5,466 nucleotides of DNA, taken from an uncultured Clostridia bacterium (lineage in GTDB: Bacteria; Bacillota; Clostridia; Oscillospirales; Ruminococcaceae). Positions 1 to 5,466 of the stretch are shown here, in pieces (positions within the stretch are counted from its first letter, which is position 1; each line of letters opens with the position of its first letter). The notes under the pieces are model-generated. The model was not told where the DNA came from. It saw nothing but the letters and a program-made list of their open reading frames with translations, and did no database searches. The position numbers and the translations under genes were made by a program. Where the stretch lies: the NCBI GenBank assembly GCA_947072265.1, contig CAMTHN010000047.1:1-5466 (forward strand), in the 5' to 3' direction.

Positions 1-115
1 ACTAATATGTACCTACTTAAGAATTTTAAAACTATATATTATTTTACTGGTTTTATATTTAGTTATAAAAATATACAGTTTAAATATATTTATAAAAATT
101 ATATGGAGGAAAATA
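1..115 (+). other. gapN upstream region with strong ribosome binding site
   Basis: This AT-rich stretch leads into gapN. GGAGG at 105-109, six bases before the ATG at 116, is a strong Shine-Dalgarno sequence and fixes the start. A weak promoter candidate is TTTACT (43-48) with TATAAA (64-69), but the 15-bp spacing is short. The decamer TTATAAAAAT occurs twice (63-72 and 90-99), which may be only composition. I see no recognisable riboswitch, terminator or upstream gene end. Confidence 0.4.
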
Positions 116-1561
116 ATGTTTCAAGAGATAAGAGAAAATAATACTTACAAAATGTTTTTAGATGGAAATTGGTTAAAATCAGAAAATCATATAAAAATTT
201 ATTCTCCAATTGATAATGAGTTTTTAGGCTCTATCCCTGCTATGAGTGAAAAAAATGTTTTAGAAGCAATAGATAGTTGTGAAAAAAACTTTAAAAATTG
301 GAAATATATGACATTTTTTGATAGATGTAAGATACTTCTTTCATCTGCTGATAAATTGTTTGAAAATAGAGAAGAAATTGCAAATATTTTAACTAAAGAA
401 ATTTCTAAAGACTATAAAAGTTCTTTAACAGAAGTTGTTAGAAGCGTGGATTTAATTAGAGAGATTGTTGCAGAAGCAAAAAGAATAAATGGAGAAGTCT
501 TATTTGGAGATAGAATGTCATCTCAAACAAAAAATAAATTATGTATAGTAAGTAGGGAAGCGATTGGTACCGTTTTAGCAATTTCACCATTTAATTATCC
601 TATAAATTTATCTGTTTCAAAAATTGCACCTGCTCTTATTATGGGAAATACAGTTTTATTTAAACCAGCAACCCAAGGATCTATATCAGCATTACTTTTA
701 ATACGAACTCTAGAGCTTGGAGGACTTCCAAAAGGTATAATAAATACTCTAATAGGAAAAGGTTCTATTATAGGTCCTATAATCTCTAAATCTCGTAAGA
801 TAGGAATGGTGAATTTTACTGGAAGCACAGCTATTGGTGAAAGTTTATCAAATTCTTTTGGAATGATTCCTATGACTATGGAACTAGGAGGAAAAGATGC
901 CGCTATTGTTCTATCTGATGCAGATTTGGAAGATGCGTCGGAAAATATAGTTCAAGGTGCATTTAGCTATTCTGGACAAAGATGTACAGCTATAAAACGT
1001 GTTTTAGTAATGAAAGATGTTTCTGAGGAATTAAAGAAATTGATTAAGCATAAAGTTTCTAAATTAACAGTAGGGAATCCTTTCGATAATTGTACCATAA
1101 CACCATTAATTAGTGATGATGCTGCTAATTTTGTTGAAAATCTTATAGATGATGCGGTTTCAAAAGGTGCTGTTAGATATACTACTGGAAAAAGAAATAA
1201 AAATCTTTTATATCCAACTATTCTAGAAAATGTTACTTTAGATATGGATATTGCTTTTGAGGAACCTTTTGGTCCAGTTCTACCCATAATTGAAGTTGAT
1301 TCTATTCAAGAGGCTATAGAAATTAATAATAAATCTATATATGGATTACAGACTTCTGTTTTTGGAAAAAATATAGATAAAATATTTAATTTAGCAGATA
1401 AATTAGATTCTGGAACAATAAATATAAATGGAAAAAGTGAAAGGGGACCTGATAATTTTCCATTTTCAGGTATAAAATCGTCTGGTATGGGGGTTCAGGG
1501 AATTAGGTATTCTTTAGAAGCTTCATCTAGAATTAAATCTATTGTTTTAAATAAAAAATAA
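116..1561 (+). CDS. gapN: NADP-dependent non-phosphorylating glyceraldehyde-3-phosphate dehydrogenase
   Basis: A cytoplasmic aldehyde dehydrogenase superfamily enzyme that oxidises glyceraldehyde-3-phosphate directly to 3-phosphoglycerate, giving NADPH and bypassing the phosphoglycerate kinase ATP step. The 481-aa length fits GapN (Streptococcus mutans GapN is about 475 aa), and the protein can be aligned with that enzyme from memory along its whole length. Visible motifs: SPFNYP with the oxyanion Asn160; Lys183 in FKPATQ, where the Lys-Pro-x-Thr pattern matches the NADP 2'-phosphate site of GapN; FTGST at 234-238; the general base Glu256 in MELGGKD; the catalytic Cys290 in SGQRCTA; and EEPFGPV at 382-388. 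The late segment RGPDNFPFSG resembles the GapN-specific RGTDNFPF. It is monocistronic as far as visible, and convergent with the hydrogenase gene. All key residues are intact. A general succinate-semialdehyde or other aldehyde dehydrogenase is a much poorer match. Confidence 0.95.
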   Translation: MFQEIRENNTYKMFLDGNWLKSENHIKIYSPIDNEFLGSIPAMSEKNVLEAIDSCEKNFKNWKYMTFFDRCKILLSSADKLFENREEIANILTKEISKDYKSSLTEVVRSVDLIREIVAEAKRINGEVLFGDRMSSQTKNKLCIVSREAIGTVLAISPFNYPINLSVSKIAPALIMGNTVLFKPATQGSISALLLIRTLELGGLPKGIINTLIGKGSIIGPIISKSRKIGMVNFTGSTAIGESLSNSFGMIPMTMELGGKDAAIVLSDADLEDASENIVQGAFSYSGQRCTAIKRVLVMKDVSEELKKLIKHKVSKLTVGNPFDNCTITPLISDDAANFVENLIDDAVSKGAVRYTTGKRNKNLLYPTILENVTLDMDIAFEEPFGPVLPIIEVDSIQEAIEINNKSIYGLQTSVFGKNIDKIFNLADKLDSGTININGKSERGPDNFPFSGIKSSGMGVQGIRYSLEASSRIKSIVLNKK

Positions 1562-1616
1562 AAAATAAAAAATAAAACGATACATTTTGTATCGTTTTAT
1601 TTTTTATTTTTTATTT
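1556..1616. terminator. Bidirectional intrinsic terminator between convergent genes
   Basis: A perfect inverted repeat with arms 1556-1583 and 1589-1616 (28 bp) and a 5-nt ATTTT loop. The core ACGATAC/GTATCGT holds the only G-C pairs; the outer part is A-rich on one side and T-rich on the other, so each strand has a hairpin followed by U-rich sequence. The stop codons of gapN (1559-1561) and the hydrogenase (1604-1606) lie inside opposite arms. Tandem TAAAAAA heptamers build the outer arms, three on the gapN side and two on the hydrogenase side. Confidence 0.88.
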
Positions 1617-2977
1617 AAATCAGATGATCTTGATATAAAATGTGTATGCAGCATATGATATGAAATTTTTGATAAAGGTTTTGTATAAAATTCAGAATAT
1701 AACTTTTGTATATCTGGGTTATTATGAGAGCATCTAATTTCAACACCTTTATCTTTATTAGATAAAGATTCTATTCTTTGTAGTCTAACTTTATTAGCTA
1801 GAGATCTTTTCACTTTTGGTTGTCCGCCTCCGGAGATACATCCTCCAGTACAGGTCATAACTTCCATAAAGTCAAATTCTACTATACCCTGAACTAATTT
1901 ATCTAACATTATTTTAGCATTATTTATACCATTTACAATAACTATTCTAACTGTTGTTGATTCTAAATTCACAGTAATTTTTTTAATACCTTCTAAATCT
2001 TGAATATTTGATATCTCCATTATATCTTTAGGGGGATTTTTTTGATTTAAAAAGTAATATGCAGATCGTATAGAAGCTTGTGCAACTCCACCAGTGTTTC
2101 CAAAGATTATACCTCCACCAGATCCTCTTTCCATAAGATCATCAAATTCACTAGTTTTATCTAACGATTTAAAATTTATGTTATTTAATTTTATCATATC
2201 AGCAAGTTCAACAGTTGTTATACTTATATCTGTATCTCTCATTTCTTTTTTATTATAAAGGGAAGAAGAATTATACTCAGGTCTATGAGCTTCAAATTTT
2301 TTAGCTGTACAAGGAGTTATAGATACTGTTACAATATCTTCTGGATTTAGATTATTTTTTTCAGCAAAATAAGTTTTGATGGCTGGAGTTTGTATAGATA
2401 TAGGACTTTTAGTAGTAGATAAATTATCAATAAATTGAGGATAATATGTTTCTAGATATTTAACCCACGCAGGACAACAGCTTGTAAACATAGGCATAGT
2501 TTTATTATTTTGAATTCTATCTATTAACTCTGATGCTTCTTCCATTATTGTTAAATCTGCCCCAAAAGTTACGTCTAATACATAATCAAATCCAATTTTT
2601 CTTAAAGCATCAACCATTTCTCCTTCACAATATGCCCCAGGTTCTTCTCCAAAAGGCTCTCCTATTGCAACACGAACAGCAGGGGCGGTTAACGCTATAA
2701 CAATTTTATTTGGATTATTTATAGCATCTATAGTTTCAGAAATATCAGATTTAATCAATAGAGCATCTTTAGGACATGTTTGAATACATTGTCCACAGTT
2801 TATACATAATCCAATATCTCCTGTTTTTTCAAGAGTATAGTGTCCATCAACTTTTGAATTTTGTTCACATGTTTTTTTGCATATTTTACAATTTATACAT
2901 TTGTCTTCATGATAAACTATAGAAACATTATCATCTTCAATTATTACAGCAGTATCACGTAATTTATATTTATCCAT
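1604..2977 (-). CDS. hydA: Monomeric [FeFe] hydrogenase with two [4Fe-4S] clusters (M2-like)
   Basis: A cytoplasmic iron hydrogenase that most likely reduces protons to H2 with electrons from reduced ferredoxin. The 457-aa protein has an N-terminal two-cluster ferredoxin domain (Cys27, 30, 33, 37 and Cys58, 61, 64, 68). The H-cluster domain follows: motif L1 TSCCPAW at 165-171 (Cys167 proton-relay position, Cys168 ligand), L2 TPCTAKKFE from 221 (Cys223 ligand) and L3 EVMTCTGGC then SGGGQP (Cys376 and Cys380 ligands). The C-terminal LYSEFYTKP...HMLHTHF is the small-subunit-like tail. Glu147, Glu150 and Ser187 appear to match the known clostridial proton path. L2 has Thr221 where the classical motif has Met. 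There is no signal peptide and no NADH-binding or partner subunit nearby. GGAGG at 2989-2985, seven bases before ATG, supports the start. No maturation genes (hydE, hydF, hydG) are in the window. Confidence 0.94.
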   Translation of the reverse strand: MDKYKLRDTAVIIEDDNVSIVYHEDKCINCKICKKTCEQNSKVDGHYTLEKTGDIGLCINCGQCIQTCPKDALLIKSDISETIDAINNPNKIVIALTAPAVRVAIGEPFGEEPGAYCEGEMVDALRKIGFDYVLDVTFGADLTIMEEASELIDRIQNNKTMPMFTSCCPAWVKYLETYYPQFIDNLSTTKSPISIQTPAIKTYFAEKNNLNPEDIVTVSITPCTAKKFEAHRPEYNSSSLYNKKEMRDTDISITTVELADMIKLNNINFKSLDKTSEFDDLMERGSGGGIIFGNTGGVAQASIRSAYYFLNQKNPPKDIMEISNIQDLEGIKKITVNLESTTVRIVIVNGINNAKIMLDKLVQGIVEFDFMEVMTCTGGCISGGGQPKVKRSLANKVRLQRIESLSNKDKGVEIRCSHNNPDIQKLYSEFYTKPLSKISYHMLHTHFISRSSDLNKK

Positions 2978-3012
2978 TATAAGTCCTCCATATTTTTAAT
3001 AAAAATCTAATA

Positions 3013-3049
3013 TGATTATAAATTATATCTAATATATAATTTATAATCA
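3013..3049. repeat. 15-bp inverted repeat overlapping the hydrogenase promoter
   Basis: The arms TGATTATAAATTATA (3013-3027) and TATAATTTATAATCA (3035-3049) are exact reverse complements around a 7-nt centre. The right arm contains nearly all of the -35 box of the hydrogenase promoter and the left arm contains its -10 box. It could be an operator for a dimeric repressor. It could also form a hairpin at the end of the ECF operon mRNA, but the stem is almost all A-T and no solid U-run follows, so it is a poor terminator. It does not match the Rex operator TTGTTAAnnnnTTAACAA. Confidence 0.75.
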
Positions 3050-3050
3050 A
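3022..3050 (-). promoter_or_regulatory. Probable housekeeping-type promoter of the hydrogenase gene
   Basis: Read on the minus strand, TTGATT (3050-3045) is a four-of-six match to the -35 box, and TATAAT (3027-3022) is a perfect -10 box, 17 bp apart. Transcription would begin near 3015, leaving a leader of about 38 nt before the hydrogenase ATG. It lies just after the S-component stop codon, so the hydrogenase is probably transcribed separately from the ECF operon, with possible read-through. In DNA this AT-rich a -10 match is easy to find; the spacing and position make this one credible. Confidence 0.6.
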
Positions 3051-3055
3051 TAATA

Positions 3056-3742
3056 TTAAATAATATTATATTTATTTTTTATTCTTAAAACCCTTTTTTT
3101 AATTGTTTTATATATAATAACCATAAATATTACATTTGAAAAAGCATGAACAGAGTCGAAATAAAACCCAGAAATAATAGTTGAAATTATAGAAGGTATA
3201 GACATATTTTCGCCTAATGATAAAATAGGCATTAGATTTACAATTAACCCATATAAATATCCCATTATAAAAGAAAACAAATATAATATAAAATTATTTT
3301 CAATTTTTTTATTATAAAAAAATCCAGATATATATCCATTTATTCCCCATGCAAACATTTGAAATATCGTCCAAGGACCTTGTCCAAAAAAGAAATTAGA
3401 TATAAATCCAGATAAAGCACCTATTAAAAATCCATATTTTTTTCCAAATAGGATTCCAGATATTATAACAATAGCAGATGTTGGCTTAAATTGTGGGATA
3501 GAAAAAAATAATATACGTCCAACCACAGCTATAGATGTCATAACACATATGCATATTATATTAATAGCTTTTGGTTTTTCTTTTTCCAAATCAATAAAAG
3601 AAATAAAAATTATTATATATAAAATAGATGTAATTTGTGAATATATATATTTGCTATTAAAATAAAATATAGATAAATATGATAATAGTCCTATAATTAT
3701 AATTGAAATATATTTTATTATAGTATATTTATTTATATTCAT
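3056..3742 (-). CDS. ECF transporter S component (substrate-binding membrane subunit), possibly corrinoid-specific
   Basis: A 228-aa hydrophobic protein with about six to eight membrane segments (roughly 5-28, 35-50, 59-81, 88-100, 103-118, 123-143, 150-176, 184-212). It would be the substrate-capturing subunit of an energy-coupling factor importer. Recognisable family blocks are GRILFFSIPQFKP (75-87), SNFFFGQGPW (115-124) with QMFAWG (128-133), and FDSVHAFSN (195-203), the last resembling the FDxxHAxxN pattern common in S components. From memory, clostridial S components with these blocks sit beside a double ATPase and EcfT, often with DUF4430 proteins related to cobalamin carriers; this makes a corrinoid substrate plausible but unproven. 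The ATG lies inside the ATPase gene end (14-nt overlap), with GGGG at 3754-3751 eight bases upstream, so translation is probably coupled. The gene is visibly poorer in GC than the hydrogenase. Confidence 0.85.
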   Translation of the reverse strand: MNINKYTIIKYISIIIIGLLSYLSIFYFNSKYIYSQITSILYIIIFISFIDLEKEKPKAINIICICVMTSIAVVGRILFFSIPQFKPTSAIVIISGILFGKKYGFLIGALSGFISNFFFGQGPWTIFQMFAWGINGYISGFFYNKKIENNFILYLFSFIMGYLYGLIVNLMPILSLGENMSIPSIISTIISGFYFDSVHAFSNVIFMVIIYKTIKKRVLRIKNKYNII

Positions 3743-5381
3743 TTATATTTCCCCAAGCATTTTCAAAGTCTTTAAATGTAATTAAATTTTCAATTACATT
3801 TTGTGTAATAATATTTGTAGATGTTGTGTAAAACATGTTATTACAAAACATATTTCTTGTAGAATCATATAATGCAATCTCTCCATCAAATAATAGCGCA
3901 GATGTTTTTGAATATTCTCCTGCAAATTCTATATCATGTGTGATATAAATAATTGTTATACCTAAATTATTTATATCATTCAAAACATTTCCTATTTTTA
4001 ATTTTGTTCTTTCATCTAAATTTTTTGTAGGCTCATCCATAATAAGTAGATCAGGCCTATGTAAAATGGATTTAGCTATAGCGACTTTTTGTAATTCTCC
4101 TCCACTTAAGTCGTATGGATGTTTATCCAAAAGATTATCTATTTCCAATTTTTTTATAATATCTGTATAAGGGTTTTCTTTAATATAAAATCTGCTTAAT
4201 TCTTCTTTTATAGAGTCTTTTATAAATAATGGTAATACTTCTTGTGGAAGATATGATATATTTAATAAAAAATTATTTTTCTTTTTATATTTTTTATTAA
4301 ATATAATTTTTCCATGGTTTGGCTTATATATCGATAAAATATTTTTTAAAAGAGTTGTCTTACCAGATCCATTTCCTCCTATTATAGAAACCATATCTTT
4401 TTTATTTATTTTTAGATTACAATTTTTTAAAATATGATTGTTTGAGTCTTCATATTTGTAGTATAAATTTTCTATTTTAAATATATTTTCTTCTATATTT
4501 TTTTTACAAATAGGAATAATTTCATCTGTTAGTTTTTTTGTAATGAATTTATTATATGTATTAATAATTTTGATAGATTGGTTAATATTTATTGGAGTTA
4601 TATTTTTTTTATCTATATGTTTTATAATTTTAATAAAATTTGGAACAAATATTAAATTAGAATTTTTTTCTTCATCTTTATAGATAAAATCTATAAAATC
4701 ATTTTTGTTTCCATAAAAATTTATATTACCGTTATTCATTAAAACTATTTTATCTGAAATCTCAAAAAAATTAGATATATTTTGTTCAGATATTAAAAAA
4801 GTTGTTGATGAATTTGATTTTAATTTTTTTATAGTATTAATAAAATTATCGGATGCTATTGGATCAAGTTGTGATATTGGTTCATCTAATATTAATATTT
4901 TTGGATTCATTATTAATATTGATGCTAGATTAACCATTTGTTTTTCTCCACCAGAAATTTTGTTAGATGACTTATTATATATATTATTTAGATTAAAATA
5001 GCATGATATTTCTGCTATTTTTCTTTTCATAATGTCTATTGGTGTATTTAGATTTTCTAGACCAAATGCAAGTTCGCTCCAAACTTTTTCCGTTATAAAT
5101 TGTGTAGAGATATCCTGACCTAGATATCCTATATGTTTATTTAACATTTCTTTTGAAAACTTTTGGAGAGATATATTTTCTAAATATATCTCTCCTTTTT
5201 TTTCTCCATATGGCAATAATTCTATCTTTAAATTTTTTAAAAGAGTTGTTTTTCCGGATCCAGATAGACCAATAAATAAAATTAATTCACCTTTATTTAT
5301 AGATAAATTTATATTTTTTAATATAAATTTATTATTATTATTATATTTAAAAGAAAAATTATCAAATTTTATTATTTCCAT
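3729..5381 (-). CDS. ECF transporter ATPase, two ABC domains fused (EcfA-EcfA' type)
   Basis: A cytoplasmic ATPase that drives an energy-coupling factor importer. The 550-aa protein holds two ABC domains joined by a linker of about 75 residues. Domain 1: Walker A GLSGSGKTT (38-46), Q-loop Gln89, signature ISGGEKQ (142-148), Walker B ILILDE with Glu167, D-loop SQLD. Domain 2: Walker A GGNGSGKTT (335-343), Q-loop Gln380, signature LSGGELQ (425-431), Walker B LLIMDE with Glu450, switch His482 in ITHD. In domain 1 the switch histidine position holds Gln200 (ISEQN), while related ECF ATPases typically have SEH; the two ATP sites are therefore unequal. The C-terminal FYTTSTN...ITFKDFENAWG resembles double ATPases of this operon type. 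The start is supported by AAGGA eight bases upstream; it follows the preceding stop codon by one base and overlaps the S component by 14 nt. No frameshift is seen. Confidence 0.93.
   Translation of the reverse strand: MEIIKFDNFSFKYNNNNKFILKNINLSINKGELILFIGLSGSGKTTLLKNLKIELLPYGEKKGEIYLENISLQKFSKEMLNKHIGYLGQDISTQFITEKVWSELAFGLENLNTPIDIMKRKIAEISCYFNLNNIYNKSSNKISGGEKQMVNLASILIMNPKILILDEPISQLDPIASDNFINTIKKLKSNSSTTFLISEQNISNFFEISDKIVLMNNGNINFYGNKNDFIDFIYKDEEKNSNLIFVPNFIKIIKHIDKKNITPININQSIKIINTYNKFITKKLTDEIIPICKKNIEENIFKIENLYYKYEDSNNHILKNCNLKINKKDMVSIIGGNGSGKTTLLKNILSIYKPNHGKIIFNKKYKKKNNFLLNISYLPQEVLPLFIKDSIKEELSRFYIKENPYTDIIKKLEIDNLLDKHPYDLSGGELQKVAIAKSILHRPDLLIMDEPTKNLDERTKLKIGNVLNDINNLGITIIYITHDIEFAGEYSKTSALLFDGEIALYDSTRNMFCNNMFYTTSTNIITQNVIENLITFKDFENAWGNINEYK
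4341..4358. repeat. 18-bp direct repeat, copy 1 (copy 2 at 5232-5249)
   Basis: ATTTTTTAAAAGAGTTGT (plus strand) occurs exactly at 4341-4358 and at 5232-5249. Both encode the residues just after the Walker A lysine (TTLLKN) in the two halves of the fused ATPase. The copies are 891 bp apart, which is 297 codons, so they sit in the same frame at homologous positions. This reflects the duplicated domain structure, kept identical at DNA level over a short stretch. Confidence 0.8.
5165..5203 (+). terminator. Terminator-shaped hairpin antisense to the ATPase gene
   Basis: On the + strand, GGAGAGATATATTT (5165-5178) and AAATATATCTCTCC (5182-5195) are perfect reverse complements around a TCT loop. 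A run of eight T follows directly (5196-5203). The G-C pairs sit at the stem base, as in an intrinsic terminator. It lies within codons 63-72 of the minus-strand ATPase gene, so it would stop antisense transcription, not the operon transcript. In the sense mRNA the same stem follows eight A residues. It may be a chance product of coding sequence; function is inferred from shape only. Confidence 0.45.
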
Positions 5382-5382
5382 T

Positions 5383-5466
5383 TTAGATTTCCTTTTTATA
5401 AAAAAATATAGGTAAAAAACACAAAATCAAAAAAGATATATATGATATTGATGAAAATATCTTGTT
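5383..5466 (-). CDS. 3' end of a membrane protein gene, possibly EcfT (partial)
   Basis: Read on the minus strand from the window edge, 27 codons stay open and end at TAA (5385-5383), one base before the ATPase ATG. The peptide contains the hydrophobic stretch ISYISFLILCFLPIFFY and then a short charged end, KKEI, so it looks like the last membrane helix and tail of an integral membrane protein. The tight junction with the ATPase gene indicates the same operon. By position, the natural candidate is the EcfT transmembrane coupling subunit. The fragment is too short to show family motifs, and another S component or membrane protein is possible. The ATPase ribosome site AAGGA (5394-5390) lies within its last codons. 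Confidence 0.6.
   Translation of the reverse strand, partial: NKIFSSISYISFLILCFLPIFFYKKEI

Noticed and set aside
43..69. Candidate gapN promoter TTTACT with TATAAA.
   Set aside because: The 15-bp spacing is poor and several equally weak AT-rich alternatives exist in the same 100 bases, so no promoter is called.
767..783. A 17-bp palindrome ATTATAGGTCCTATAAT within gapN.
   Set aside because: Eight-bp arms are expected by chance a few times in a sequence this long and AT-rich, and it lies in well-conserved coding sequence.
595..1287. Minus-strand open frames at 595-828 and 967-1287 within gapN.
   Set aside because: They lie opposite strongly conserved gapN coding sequence, have no credible ribosome sites or recognisable domains, and are best explained as shadow frames.
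3089..3104. A7 run followed by GGG near the 3' end of the S-component gene, a possible slippery site.
   Set aside because: A shift there would alter only the last few polar residues, and there is no convincing downstream structure or extended alternative frame.
3941..3978. A 14-bp perfect inverted repeat TGATATAAATAATT / AATTATTTATATCA inside the second ABC domain, resembling the hydrogenase promoter palindrome.
   Set aside because: It is nearly all A-T, has a 10-nt loop and no T-run, and falls in Ile/Asn-rich codons that readily make such repeats; a similar imperfect one occurs near 4882-4924. The resemblance to 3013-3049 is most likely compositional.
5196..5203. A8 run just before the sense-strand hairpin in the ATPase gene, considered as a programmed frameshift or transcriptional slippage signal.
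   Set aside because: The stem follows with no spacer, unlike typical -1 frameshift sites, and a shift at codon 62 would abolish both ABC domains with no useful product visible.
5333..5346. A short AAT repeat coding for four Asn near the ATPase N-terminus, considered as a phase-variable tract.
   Set aside because: It is a triplet repeat, so unit changes keep the frame, and it is too short to suggest switching.

Overview
The window is very AT-rich DNA carrying four complete protein-coding genes and the 3' end of a fifth. An oxygen-sensitive [FeFe] hydrogenase, an ECF-type vitamin transporter, strong GGAGG ribosome sites and heavy Lys/Asn/Ile usage point to a low-GC anaerobic member of the Bacillota (Clostridia or Tissierellia-like). 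The genus cannot be read from this sequence alone.

Layout: on the + strand, gapN (116-1561) encodes non-phosphorylating NADP-dependent glyceraldehyde-3-phosphate dehydrogenase. It converges on a minus-strand monomeric [FeFe] hydrogenase gene (1604-2977). The two share a long perfect hairpin (1556-1616) that contains both stop codons and looks like a bidirectional terminator. The hydrogenase has its own likely promoter (TTGATT, 17 bp, TATAAT) embedded in a 15-bp-arm inverted repeat at 3013-3049. Upstream of it, also on the minus strand, lies an ECF transporter operon read in the order: membrane protein end (5466-5383, possibly EcfT), a fused double ATPase (5381-3729), and an S component (3742-3056). 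Their junctions are a 1-nt gap and a 14-nt overlap.

Functionally, GapN would oxidise glyceraldehyde-3-phosphate to 3-phosphoglycerate while making NADPH. The hydrogenase would dispose of ferredoxin electrons as H2. The ECF operon would import a micronutrient, with a corrinoid as the best but unproven guess. Nothing links the three units into one pathway beyond adjacency.

I do not see a clearly new system. The points most worth a second look are: a switch-histidine to glutamine change in the first ATPase half; a terminator-shaped hairpin antisense to the ATPase gene; the palindrome covering the hydrogenase promoter; and the mirrored gene ends in the shared terminator.
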